Source: Plantago major (lineage: Eukaryota; Streptophyta; Magnoliopsida; Lamiales; Plantaginaceae). Taken from it: DNA of 64,000 nt. The position numbers and the translations under genes are program-made. The stretch lies in the NCBI GenBank assembly GCA_026545765.1, contig CM048839.1:53738677-53802676 (forward strand), written 5' to 3'. The notes beneath the pieces are model-generated. The model saw only the letters and a list, made by a program, of their open reading frames with translations. It was not told where the DNA came from and did no database searches. This document shows, piece by piece, positions 33,230-43,970 of this stretch (positions are counted from its first letter, which is position 1; each line of letters starts with the position of its first letter).

Positions 33230-35592
33230 TCGGGAGTTTGTTTTTGTCTAACTTGATCAAGGAGATGCAATAAAATCAATTTTGATCTCAATTTTCCTTC
33301 TTGGGTGTTTCTAGGTGTTCCTTTCGTGCTTTCTCGACCCTGGTTTCGGATTGCTTTCAAAGAACTTAGCCTTTTCCGCCGTTCCTTCTAGCTCGCATTC
33401 AGCTTTTCAATGGCTTGAGATTTCTTCCACTTCGCTATTGCTACGCGTAATATCGCCTTTGCGCCATTGTTCTTGTCCTTTCTTATATTGTTGCGTAAGA
33501 ACTTTTCCAATAGCACGATAGCCAATGCCATTTCGAACACCTTCGCTTTCTCAATACGATCTTCGTAAGCCTTACTAGTTTTTGCACCATCTTTATTTTC
33601 GTAAAATGGTACAGTAGAGAATTCGCCTATTCCAGCAATTCTTCCTTTCCTAGTAATGTAGCAATGTGGATGGTTACATGTCTGAGGGTTATGTTTCTTT
33701 TTAGAAACCTTATCCGCAAGTTTCTTGTGAACTTGTTGTTCTTTCAAAGGTCGGGTTACTCCTTTCCTTTGTCAACTACCCTAGCTTTCGACCAATGCTA
33801 TAGGTGGTTGAAGAACCATTCGCTGACTTTTTACAAAGGTCAACTTTCATCACTCTTCTTCGAGGAGATGAATTACTCGATTGTTCATCAAGTCCAAGTC
33901 CACCTTTCTCGAGGGATCTCTCGATAGATTGAACCTCAAGTTGAGAGTTCACTAGCCTTTGCATAAGATTGAAGGATAGCTCTTCTTTCTCGAGTTCTTC
34001 ATTCTCGTAAAGCGCCTTCATCATTTTCTTAGTAAGTTCATCCAAGGCTAGTTTGTGAGAATTTTCATTCTCGATATCCGAGATTTCGTAAAGGCTATTT
34101 CAACCGTTTTGTTCTTAGATACTCGTTAGCTCGTAAACCTCTTTTCAAGAGTTTCTTTGCTTTCCTCTAGAATTCGGTCTTGATTGTGCTTCCGTAAATT
34201 CTTTCTCATAACGATCCAATTCACTCTTGACCAACCTGCATCCTCAATTCCATCATCACTCTCATAGTACGTAAATTGTGAATTGTTAATTATCTCATCA
34301 CCATAAGACACATTTCAATGTTGAGATGTCCGACCAAGAATCTCAAAGAACTCCACACATTTCTTTCTTCTTAAGGTCAAGTCAATTACATCGGGTGATT
34401 CCACACAATTGGTGATGGTAGGTTTGAGTCATCCGAATCTCCATCTTCGTAACTGCTCCAAAGTCTAGAGCATCAAGTTGAATTTGAATCTTCTTCCTTT
34501 CTTCAACAAGAAGGCCCTTTGATTTCTCTTGAAATTTCTTCCGTCCTTCTTGTCAATTGCCTTGAGCTTGTTTAAAGCAGACAATCTCTTGAAGTGACCA
34601 GGCTTTTGACAATAGAAGGTATATCATTTCCTATTTTTGCATTTTCAAGATTAACACCTTTCCGAATGGGGTGTTCAGAGTTGTTCACTCAGATGTTCTC
34701 AGATCGATGATAGTTTGGGCCAAGATGCTTTTTCACTTTTCTTTAGCTTTTCTTCTCTCAATCTTCGACTCACAAATTTCTTCATGTGTCTTATCGCAAG
34801 AGCATTTTCTTCAGATGCTTCTTTGGTATCCTTCTTTTCGTATACCTTGAGAAACTAGAGCAACACTTTGCAACTTTTCAAATTGCTTGTTCTCTCCGAG
34901 TTGTCTCATAGTCTATGTGAGCAAGATGAGAGAAGAGCTCATCGAGTAATATTTGCATCCCTTGATTGAAATAAAAGAACTTAGTGTGTTCCCAACAGGA
35001 TTGAGACTTCGACAATAGTCTTAATCTTTTCTCGACCGAGTATCTATCGCTTTCACCAAGTGCAGCCATATCACTCATAAGAGTAGTAAATCAAATCAAG
35101 TTCTTCCAGAGTTTCTGGGGACCTTGTTTGAAGTTTTGGAACTTCAATTTAAGAACTTCAACTTGTTTTCTTTGGTTTTCTGCCCGCATGCATTTCTTCA
35201 ATCAATCGCTGTGCAACTTTCGCTGCTTTAGCACCCCACGCTTTAATCGTATGTGTTCAGTGTGTCGATCCGATGATTATATTACAGCTTGACCATCCAA
35301 TCAGGTCTCTCGGCATCTTCGATGTCCGTAGCTCTCGCTTGTCTTCATATATAATGCTTCCACGAGCAACATGACCACTATCACTAGCGCCATGTCCTCG
35401 CCCATCTTCCTTGTTCGAGGTTTTTCTTCCATCGTACACCTCAAGAATTTGTTTTAGTTGTTCGATTTTGATAGGCCCTTCATTGATGACATAGATCATC
35501 TCATCACTAATGGCCTCCAGATGGAGCATCATATTGTTCTTCCATTTCTCGTAGTTTTCTGGCTTCAGAACAGGTGCATCACTCAGAGACAT
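33230..35592 (-). pseudogene. SIRE-like gag (nucleocapsid polyprotein), broken
   Basis: The best start is at 35592: MSLSDAPVLKPENYEKWK, the usual copia gag N-terminus, and NNMMLHLEAISDEMIYVI follows. Later pieces include a zinc-knuckle-like FYCQKPGHFK near 34570-34600 and long acidic, coiled-coil-rich stretches (for example 33776-34045 and 34126-34311). These correspond to the coiled-coil extension also seen at 56414-57034 in the plus-strand copy. Gag packages the RNA and forms the particle. Frame breaks are frequent; many coincide with places where the other copy has CAG or CTG. Confidence 0.78.
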
Positions 35593-35695
35593 ACCTGCAC
35601 ACTTAACACATAAATTATATAGTCCTCAGAAAGGGACAAAGTTCCTTCACCTATCTGGGGATCTAGGTTCAGTGCAGAAGGCTTGTGAACCTCCC

Positions 35696-35707
35696 GCTCT
35701 GATACCA
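35696..35707 (-). promoter_or_regulatory. Primer binding site (initiator Met-tRNA type)
   Basis: On the minus strand TGGTATCAGAGC lies two bases downstream of the 5' LTR end, the standard complement of plant initiator Met-tRNA in copia elements. Confidence 0.9.
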
Positions 35708-35709
35708 CT

Positions 35710-37113
35710 TGTTGGTCCAGATTACGGCAAAGTAAAAGACTAGAGGGGGGGGGGTGAATAGTCTTTTATAACTTTTGTCGATAAACACAGTTTCTCAGAA
35801 ACCGGGGGGTTTCTGATACTTATATTCAGAGAGCGGAAGACTTTAAGATAGGTAAGTGCAGAAACAATAAGTAAGTGTGTGTGTGCTTTGCTGAAATGTA
35901 AATACAGAAAGGTAAATAACATGAAGTATAGTGGTATCTGGAGGTGGTGTAATCCTCCAACTAATCCACTTCGGTCTTTTTGAGACCTAGAATTCACTAG
36001 AACAGATAATTGAGTTCACCTTACAATAATCCTTATTCTAAGATTCCTAAACAAATGGTTCCCAACCAAATGTTCCCCCTGAGTTATTCCCCAGCTCCTA
36101 GAGCTAAGTACTTCCTCTACTCAGATAACCTTGGAGTTATTCCCTGATTTCCAAAATCAAGTACTTCCTCTACTCCATGCCTTGATGGTGTTGGTTATAA
36201 GGTTTTTGTCAGAGAGGCTTCTCGTATAACTTTTCAGTTATGTTTTCAGAGAGCCTAATAGAACAAGACTACTTAATACACTTGTTCAAAGGATGATACC
36301 GCTTTATCGACCAAGTAATTGGTGTCCGCTCGAGAATGATCTTTAAATGGTATCCGATAGTTCAACTCTTTCACTTAATAACAATCTCTTGTTAAGGTTC
36401 GTGACAACTTAGAACTACTAGTGATTCTTCAAGCAACATAAAGCTTTCGAAAGGGTAGTAGAGTGCTTGAGAGAATACTTTGCTTGATGGTAAGTTTGCA
36501 AGATAGAGCTGCTCTAGGTATGTTCTTCAAGCATCTAAGTGTGATATATATAGATAAATTTGAAAGGCGTCAATTGTATCAACAGTTTCTATCAAATTAT
36601 ATCCGTTTATATCTTGAACTATGTACTCAGAAGTCACTATCTCTTTTTTTTAGAGAGGACTGCTTTTTGTAGCATTTCTGCCGATGCATTTAATGCATAG
36701 TACTGTTCATTGTCCTTTAGTCTCACGGATATATGAGCCTTTCTGATGGCTTGCATGCTCCATACTCATGATGTCATATGTCCAGAATCATATCCCAAAA
36801 ATAAGTTAATATACTTAAGAAAGGATTAAGGACATAGTCTTTCTGAGTTAGACTAAACCTTTCAGGTTCTTCATAAACCTTGTGCAATCTTCAGTCTTCT
36901 AATCTTCAGAAAAGCTCCATTGCTAGGATTGATCTTCATGGTCTTCTTGAAATAAAAATTACACTCAGAGACCTATAATCCTAATACAAGATTTACTAGA
37001 CTAATCATACTCAGTGATTTCCTCTTTTACAATGTTCAAGTGAACTACGAGCACTTAATCACCTTTCTGGCTAAAATAAGAACATGTGATGAGTGATCAA
37101 AATATTCCTAACA
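35710..37113 (-). repeat. 5' LTR of the SIRE-like element
   Basis: The plus strand begins TGTTGGTCCAGATTACGG and ends ATTCCTAACA. It is 1404 bp, close to the 1410 bp of its partner at 10601. A G-run of about nine bases follows the start by roughly 40 bases; its length varies in every LTR copy in the window. Many differences from the 3' LTR fall at CTG or CAG triplets, for example in 36300-36380, where the partner reads TTCTGGAG and this copy CTCGAG. LTR divergence should not be used for dating until that is resolved. Confidence 0.9.
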
Positions 37114-37118
37114 CTTGC

Positions 37119-37392
37119 TCTTCTTGTATCAGATCACTTTGGAGTAAGTGATAAAAGCGGTGTTGTTCGGAAGACACGCAAATCTGTTTCTGGTTCTAAG
37201 TCAAGTCGCTTTTGTTTGCACATGCAAGAATCGGGAGCAAAGATCGACATCGATAAAGCTATAAGCAAGATGTGGAAGCAAAGGGAAGATATTTCTTTCC
37301 TTGGTATATGTGAGAAATTTCTTCGTAATGTTAAGGAAAGGCGTAATTGCTATAGTTCCTATAGTGGCTTGCAATTTGAGTTTGCGGCATAG
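37119..37392 (+). pseudogene. Exon of the split LRR-kinase gene, downstream of the insertion
   Basis: Immediately after the right CTTGC duplication the frame continues as LLVSDHFGVSDKSG, then VVRKTRKSVSGS, the same order as in At1g04210-type proteins. Further on, ICEKFLRNVKERRN and, in another frame, RHRALSMK are visible, so at least one frameshift and a TAG at 37390 break it. Family proteins have a conserved segment between these pieces that is only partly recognisable here. Confidence 0.8.
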
Positions 37393-37485
37393 AGCGCTGT
37401 CGATGAAGGTACTTTTTCTATTATTGATGTTAATAAATGGTTTAACTAATACTTCGCAAATTGAAGTTAAAATGATTGTCCTATC

Positions 37486-37870
37486 ATATACCGCAAAGAT
37501 CTATGTGATCGCATCGAGCCTCAGATTCCTTGTGAGCTTGTCAGGTTACTTGGATTTTGTCCACATGCATGGAATGTCATTGTTATAAAGAGGGTGATAA
37601 ATTTGTGCAGGATAGTTGATGCATGCCACCCCATGACATCGTGGAAGAGAATGACTTGAGGGACTTTGATGTATGAATCACATAGGATGGGATGGAAGCT
37701 ATGATAGCGCCCCGAGAGACCAAAGTTCGTAAAACTTCTACCTAGAAACAATGTAATAAATCGCTGGCCAATTGTCAAAACATACAAGTCGATCATATCA
37801 AATATTTCGCACGACTTTGCATAAGTTGTCACCTTCAAGATCAGATGCCAAAAGGAAACTTATCGTGGAT
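37486..37870 (+). pseudogene. Last recognisable exon of the split LRR-kinase gene
   Basis: In one plus-strand frame the sequence reads CDRIEPQIPCELVRLLGF, then CPHAWNVIVIKR, the conserved segment that follows RHRALLMK in this family and includes part of the CTR1/EDR1-like domain. A VDACHP piece follows in another frame. Frame integrity is lost after about 37650. No kinase glycine loop, HRD or DFG motif follows; instead the direct repeat begins at 37932. Confidence 0.72.
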
Positions 37871-37931
37871 TGAATTAGATTACTTATCAATGCCACACTC
37901 TAGAGAACCTTGAATTGCAGCCTAAAACATG

Positions 37932-38282
37932 CGTAATTACACAAAGTAGCAGCCTCAAACTTAAGAGAAATAATCCTCAAAGATAAGAATTATGCCCCAA
38001 ATGCATAATTATTTCCGTAAAGATAATAAAATCAAATATTTATTGAAGTTCGAATTGAGTCCAAGAACTCGTTTTATAGCCGGTTCAACGATAATTAAAC
38101 AAGCATTAATATGAAAATGTAAAATGTAATAAAATTTTGCAAATGTATTGTATAAACTTGCTTATAGTAGGGGAGAAAATGTAAAATGAAAGTATATTTA
38201 TTCAACGGACTTGGTTCGGAAAAATGATGCTTACAACACGCCATAGAAATGGGCTTCTATCCGCTTCAAAACGAAGTCCATT
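37932..38282. repeat. Direct repeat, unit 2, matching 7353-7775
   Basis: Same orientation as the upstream unit, with shared stretches AAGAATTATGCCCCAAATGC and GTAGGGGAGAAAATGTAAAA. It lacks about 60 bp and the second of the two tandem subunits, ending near CAAAACGAAGTCCA at 38282. It starts about 60 bp after the last recognised gene sequence. Confidence 0.75.
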
Positions 38283-38924
38283 AAAATCAACCCTTGAAAA
38301 TCGGAACAAGGCATGGATTCTTAGAATTCGAGCCTCCACCGCCTTCAAATAAGACATTCTAATTTTGATATTGGTTTCTTAGCAAGCAAAATTAAAGGAT
38401 CAATAACAACTATGAAGAAAGTGATTGAAATATCAAAGGCATCCACAAAAGTTTCATCACAGTAATTACAAGTGATACTAACATCCAAACTATAACATTA
38501 CAATCTGATAGAATTACTTTCAGATACTTCTAAATCGTGGACCTTGCTAAACCGCTATTACAAAAGTCCTCATTGTCATATCTTCATGGATAGAAGTCAT
38601 TCCTCACAAGAGATCATCCAGAGAAGCGGCAATACATGGGATTTAAAGACCCACACGCTTAGCGGAAAGAAGCCATAGCATTCCAAACATACTTGCATTC
38701 ATCGACGCCATTATGGCAAATAATTAATTAAGACATCAGATATCTGTTCATTTTCCATTATTCTTATTCGCTTCCAAAAAAACCAACCAATTAAGACACC
38801 GATATCACTCGATCATTAATACAAGTAGTTACCAAATCAAAGACAAAACACACTAACAATTATTAAGCATCTGTGTCATAAAGTGAGAAACCATATAGAA
38901 TGCGATGAATTGAAGAGTGAAAGA
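38283..38924. other. Unassigned DNA between direct repeat and tandem array
   Basis: No gene can be supported. On the minus strand a short frame near 38640-38715 reads AIMASMNASMFGMLWLLSAK and then stops; it could be a terminal exon but no partner exon is recognisable. Confidence 0.35.
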
Positions 38925-41310
38925 TTACGATGACAACATAAATGGAAATTGGTGATACCTATCGAAAGTTAGGGTCGCCAAGTGATGGATGAAAATAACC
39001 TCAGAAATCAACATAACAATTATACCCGCTGATATTAAGTCAATAATTCGCTGGTAATCATCACGCTTGCATTTTTGTTCCTCCAAAGCGTTGAATGGGA
39101 TTATCATCTCGGTGCTCAATTGATTCCTTATAACGCTTGGCATCGATAGAACAACTTAATGCCCGTGATAAGTGAATCATAAACGCCATTTCTATTTCTA
39201 TGATCATCAAAAGAATGAGCAAATCGATTATAAGAAATCAGAAGATTTAATTTTAATGGAATTTTGCCCGTATAACTCTTACCTAATGGAAGGAGATTGG
39301 TACCATGTGTAAAATATTGTTGCATGTATCCGTATGAGTGAAATGTGTCCGTATATATATATATATATATAGTTGTGTAAAGCGCAGTGGTTAGGTCATT
39401 GGTATTTATTCTCTCACTCCATACATGACGCCATATTTTTAACCGCTACACAAATATTTGATTTGTTTCTTACTCGCTTCTTGCTAAAGATCATTAATGA
39501 ATTATTTAAACTTCATTATTAAATTTTTATACGGTTGTTTAATAACAAGACGTACACAAATATTACTAATTCTTATAGGTGTGTGATTGGTTGTGTGCAA
39601 TCTGAAACAAAATTGTTAGGCCCGCGCAATTGTTGATATTAGGTTAGTTGGTAATCATCATGTTTGCATTTTTCATTCCTCCAAAATAGTGACTGGAATG
39701 ATCATCTAAAGTGCTCAATTGATTCCTTACACCGTTGGGCATCACATAGGCCAACTTGATGCCTAGATAAGTGAATAATAATCGCCATTTCTCTAATCAT
39801 CACAAAGGTTCAACGAATGTGAACAAATCGATTAAAAAAATGTAAAAATAAATTTTGAAATTAATTAAAAGGAAAATACATCATACCGGAATGAATGGAG
39901 ATTGGTAGGTGGTAGAATTTGCAGCCACATAGCTCCAGGTGAAATATTAAATCTTCATATATGTGTAAAGCTGTTGAAACCTCGTATATATATACACAGT
40001 GTATGCACTAGGGCTACGTTAGCGTAATTGGTATTTACTCTCTCACTCAGATACTTGTCGCACCTATTTTAACCATTTTTAACCGTTGCACGAATATTTG
40101 ATTTGTTTCTTACTCATTTCTTGAGATGCTAAAGATCATTAATGAATTATTTAAAATTCATTTTTTAAATTTTGATACGAGTTGTTAATAACAAGACGTA
40201 CACAAAATATTAATTACTAATTTTATAAGTGTGATTGGTTGTGTGCAATATGAAACGAATAGCTAAGCTCAAGACAATTCATCTAATTGCGCAATTGTTG
40301 ATTTTAGGTTAGTTGCCAAAAGGATGAAAAATCAAATGATTTGTGGGTAATCATCATGTTTGCATTTTCCGCTCCAAATAGTGATGGAATGATCATCTAG
40401 GTGCTCAATTGATTCCTTATACCGTTGGGCATCGATAGAACAACTTGATGCCCAGATAAGTGAATCATAAACCCCATTTCGTGATCATCAAAAGGATATG
40501 AGCAAATCGATTACAAGAAATATGCACAATTGAATTTTGACATGGATTAAAAGGAAGATACCTCTTAATTAATGGATGAATGGAGATTGGCTACGGCCAC
40601 ATGTGAATTATTAAATCTACATATGTGTGTGCCAAGAAAAACACCGTATATATATATAGTTGTATACACTAGGGCTACGCCAAATTAATTGGTATTTACT
40701 CTCACACTCGTATTCTTGTCGCACTAATTTAAACCATTTTTAATCGCTGCATCTAATATTTTATTTGTTTCTACTCATTTCGTTGCTAAAGGTCATTAAT
40801 GAATTATTTAAACTTCATTTTCTAAATTTTGATACGAGTTGTTTGATAACAAGACGCATACAAAATATTAATTATTAATTTTATAAGTGTGTGATTGATT
40901 GTGCAATCAAACGTAATAGTTAAGCTCGCGATTATGCGCAATTGTCGATTTTAGGTTAGTTGCCAAAAGGATGAAAATCAAATGTTTTGTTGGTAATCAT
41001 CATGTTTGCATTTTCCGTCCTCCAAAATAGTTACCGAATGATCATCTAGGTTCTCAATTGATTCCTTATACCGCTGGGCATCGCATGTAACAACTTGATG
41101 CCCAAATAAGTGAATCATAAACGCCATTTCTCTGATCATCACAAGAATATGAGCAAATTGATTACAAGAAATCTGCAAAATTGAATTTTGACATGGATTA
41201 AAAGGAAGATACCTCTTACAGGGATGAATGGAGATTGGTCGGCGGCCACAGGTGAAATATTAAATCTTCATATGTGAGTGCCAGTGAAACCCTCTATATA
41301 TATATACACA
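38925..41310 (-). repeat. Tandem array of four units of about 600-700 bp
   Basis: The landmark GGTAATCATCA recurs at about 39053, 39650, 40346 and 40992 (steps of about 597, 696 and 646 bp). Each unit also has GTGCTCAATTGATTCCTTA, a CACTAGGGCTACG or similar segment, ATTGGTATTTACTCTC, and TTGATTTGTTTCTTACTC. On the minus strand each unit keeps a related frame with FAHILVMIREMAFMIHL, CDAQRYKESIEHLDDHS and KCKHDDYQ, broken in places. The protein family is not recognised. A TA microsatellite (about 39350-39371) and a CA microsatellite (about 41308-41322) border units. Confidence 0.75.
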
Positions 41311-41325
41311 CACACACACACAGTT

Positions 41326-42214
41326 GTGTTACTGCAAGTATTCTTGGTGTGTTAGTCACACGCAAGGTGTATACTGGACAGTGTTAATCTTGGTGTGTCA
41401 GGAACACGCAAGATACACACTGATATGCATAATAGCTCTCAGTGTTCTGATATGGTGTCCCGAGTACACAAGATTCAGCAGAATTCTGTTTCACAACATA
41501 TTTCAGATTAGGTTTTGGCTTTATTCACTTACCTAACTGGTTCCACGATTTTAGTTGAGTATTTGTGCAGATATAACTAGGTTTGAAGTGCTTGTATATT
41601 ACAAGGAGACCTTGGAAGATCTTGGATAGATTCAAGAAAGAAGATATTGCTTAGAACAAGGAGTATAAGTCTATTAGGACTCAAATTACAAGCTGTGAAG
41701 ATCATGACAAATTAGATGTGCTCTGGACGTTTTTGGATGCTATATATACATCAAGAGCTCATAAAGATAGATACGGGAATCAAGCAAGAAAAACCGAGAG
41801 TTTATACATCTAGTAGATTCACGATTTCTGTCAACGTTTTCTAAGCTTTTTCTATCTAGTTTTCTCTGTGTGATTCAGCGATTGATAGGTAGATTGGTAG
41901 AGGTAGCTCTTTAATTACTTTTGCTTAGTTGTTTTTCATCTAGAGATATTTGTAGAGAATAGATCTAGAGTAGTTCTTTGTATTCATTATCAACATACGT
42001 ATAGTGGATATTTTTCGCCATGAGGCTCGTGGATTATAGAAATATAATATGCTAGAAACTTATCTCGTCTTTTTATTCCACCGTTAATCAGATTTAGGAT
42101 AAGTTTCGCTTCAATCGTTTCTTGTTTTATTGTTGTCAAGGATACAAAGGTCGAACACACCGTATCAGTAGTGTCGTAGTTCTGTGTTCTGGATACACCA
42201 AGTCGCAGAGTATG
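41326..42214 (+). mobile_element. LTR-like sequence cut by the CACTA insertion
   Basis: Starts TGTTACTGCAAG and has features of a plant LTR: a TATA box (TATATATAC, 41741-41749), a leader, then late in the segment a GTGGATATTTTTCGCCATGAGGCTCG-like region similar to the U5 part of copia and gypsy LTRs (the long motif lies at 42004-42029). Near the start are three short repeats of the type CTTGGTGTGT(N)ACACGCAAG (41342-41365, 41389-41412 and a diverged one). No matching partner LTR or target duplication was found, so the call is tentative. Confidence 0.4.
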
Positions 42215-42660
42215 CACTACAAAAAAACAGCCGTATACAGGTGCCGATCCATTACTAAGCTCCTAGCGACGGATAACAATTCCGTCTTCTTTTTGTTCGT
42301 CACAATGCTTCTAACGATAGATAATCTATCCTTCGCTAAATAACGATGGATTTAGCGACGATATATGTTGATTTTTAGAGACGGATATTATCTGCCTCTA
42401 AAAGCCATTTTTTTTCTTTTTTAAAAATCAAATCGTTTATTTAGCTTACTTGATAATTATCCATCGCTAAATAGACACGGATAGGCCATTTTTTCTTTAT
42501 TTTTAATTTTTAAATTATTTGAAAATTTAGAGACGGATAAATTATCAGTCTTTAAACAGTGATGGATTTTGTGATGGATTATGTTTTTCCATCACTAATT
42601 CCGTTACTATTTTATCCGTCTCTAAATATCCAGTTTATTAATTTTTTTTTTAAATTTTGA
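42215..42660 (+). repeat. Left terminal and subterminal repeats of CACTA copy 2
   Basis: From the terminal CACTAC the sequence carries about a dozen direct and inverted copies of a motif near GCGACGGATAA or TTATCCGTCGCTAA, e.g. 42258-42270, 42343-42360 and 42450-42475. Several pairs form perfect small palindromes. Such clusters bind the DNA-binding protein encoded by CACTA elements. Confidence 0.8.
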
Positions 42661-42849
42661 TGCCTGTTTTTCATATGTCACCTGTTTCACATATATAATG
42701 TCCGATAATAAATTCAGAATAGTTAAATGGTTTTAATTAAACAGAAATCATTCGACAAAATACAAATTATCCGTATCGAAATGAAATATTCATACATAGT
42801 TTAAAATAAGAAGTCAGAAAAACCATAAGTCCAAATCTAACATCAAGGT

Positions 42850-43970
42850 GGTGGTAAATGCCATGATAGCTCAGATTCGTCAAGACGCTGGTTTCCTCGT
42901 TGTCTAGCTAGCTTCTTCCATCTGCATGTGCCAAGGCATGTGCTCGTCGCATATGTGATCGCACTAACTCGAGACCTCGCTTGTGTGAAAAATGGATTTC
43001 TAGATTGTCGATGTCGAGTAGCTAGGAGTAGCCACCAAAGGGCCAAAACTCCCAATCCATATACTCCTTTGTTGTCCATTAGGTTGACGCTAAGAAGATG
43101 TCGTTTTGTTCTTCAATTGTTAGCTCCCCTCATCATGCATCCTACTTCTACCTCAAATCGAAATCGAAGTGCATATACCATGAGTTACAGTTTTTTCAAA
43201 ATAACTTGTACTACACAAATATGGACTTTAACAAAAAATAATGTACCGCAATAGTCTCGGACTTCCTTTCAACCCATGTGTCGTTCCTCAGCTTGGAAAG
43301 AGAGCTAATCCCCAGCCGACACCTGAAGAACATATATATGCAAACATTTAGCTAGCAACTCATTAAAGGTGTAGAAATTAAACACAAAACACACGCATTT
43401 AATAAACCGACAAATTAGATGTACACTTACCGATTTAACGAATCAGAATAACAACACGACCCATAGTGGTGCTCGCCACCCTAAGACCATCAGACGGCCT
43501 ACCACCGGTTCTTCTCTAGTCTCTAATCGCTTACATCAAGATGTCGCCAGAGCCTCCCAAAGCACCCACTCCCGTCCACACCATAGAGGCTTACCTCTTT
43601 CGCATAATCTTTTACCACTTCTACCCGACCCCAAGATTCTCCTCTTGCCTCTGATGATCTCACTGAGTTTATTGCTAGCCTCTGGAGGCTATAACCTGTT
43701 ATCAATGTATAAGATACAAGAAACGAATATTCATTAGTATAGTACAACAATGATGTGACATAAATTATCTTAAGTTATGTTCTATATATACAAATGCATA
43801 ATACTTACTTCGATCTACCGTTCGGGAACAACACAAGCTTCCCATTCCACGTAGCTCCGTCCACAAGCTCGGTGTAGGGACAACCGTCATCTGGTAAGTT
43901 AGCCCGGACCGTAGTCGATCCCTTACTCGAACTCGGTGGGGTCTCAGGAACAGCAGACCGGCTGCTATGA
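42850..43970 (-). pseudogene. CACTA transposase C-terminal tail (broken)
   Basis: On the minus strand, from the LTR border, one frame reads DDGCPYTELVDGATWNGKLV (about 43835-43895), then LFPNGRSK, a region seen near the C-terminus of plant En/Spm proteins after DUF4216 (Transposase_24 type). Pieces towards 42850 include a WVERKSE segment near 43250-43270. Stops are frequent and some gaps may be introns. The corresponding part of copy 1 would be outside the window. Confidence 0.55.

Larger units (their letters stand above)
10601..37113 (-). mobile_element. SIRE/Maximus-like Ty1-copia retrotransposon with a 3' extra gene, carrying a nested element
   Basis: LTRs lie at 10601-12010 (3') and 35710-37113 (5'), flanked by CTTGC on both outer sides (10596-10600 and 37114-37118). 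Beside the 5' LTR is an initiator-Met-tRNA primer site; beside the 3' LTR is a purine tract. On the minus strand the order is gag with coiled coil, protease, integrase, reverse transcriptase, RNase H, then a long extra gene. Order, long LTRs and the 3' gene fit the SIRE/Maximus copia lineage. Without the nested insertion (12193-23819) the element would be about 14.9 kb. Its proteins are broken in many places. Confidence 0.9.
8834..37870 (+). pseudogene. LRR plus CTR1/EDR1-region protein-kinase gene (At1g04210-like), partial and split by a retrotransposon
   Basis: Recognisable exons lie at 8834-9095, 9266-9373, 9463-10206 and 10466-10600. After the inserted element the sequence continues at 37119-37392 and about 37486-37870. 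Their order matches plant proteins of the At1g04210 type: leucine-rich repeats, an IPSWICCNLEGNG segment, a KGWKRRY basic segment, a variable acidic linker, then the CTR1/EDR1-like region with FCGVQDYLPDGFYDAGR, SREVILLDRARDEELDA and, after the insertion, RHRAL and CDRIEP pieces. Members of this family end in a Raf/MAP3K-like kinase domain, which is not visible here; the first LRR exons are also missing. The gene is interrupted by a 26.5-kb insertion and has stops and frameshifts, so it is called a pseudogene, with the caveat that some breaks may be assembly errors. Confidence 0.8.

Noticed and set aside
39350..39371. TA microsatellite as a promoter TATA box
   Set aside because: It is a plain dinucleotide run between tandem units, without a downstream gene.
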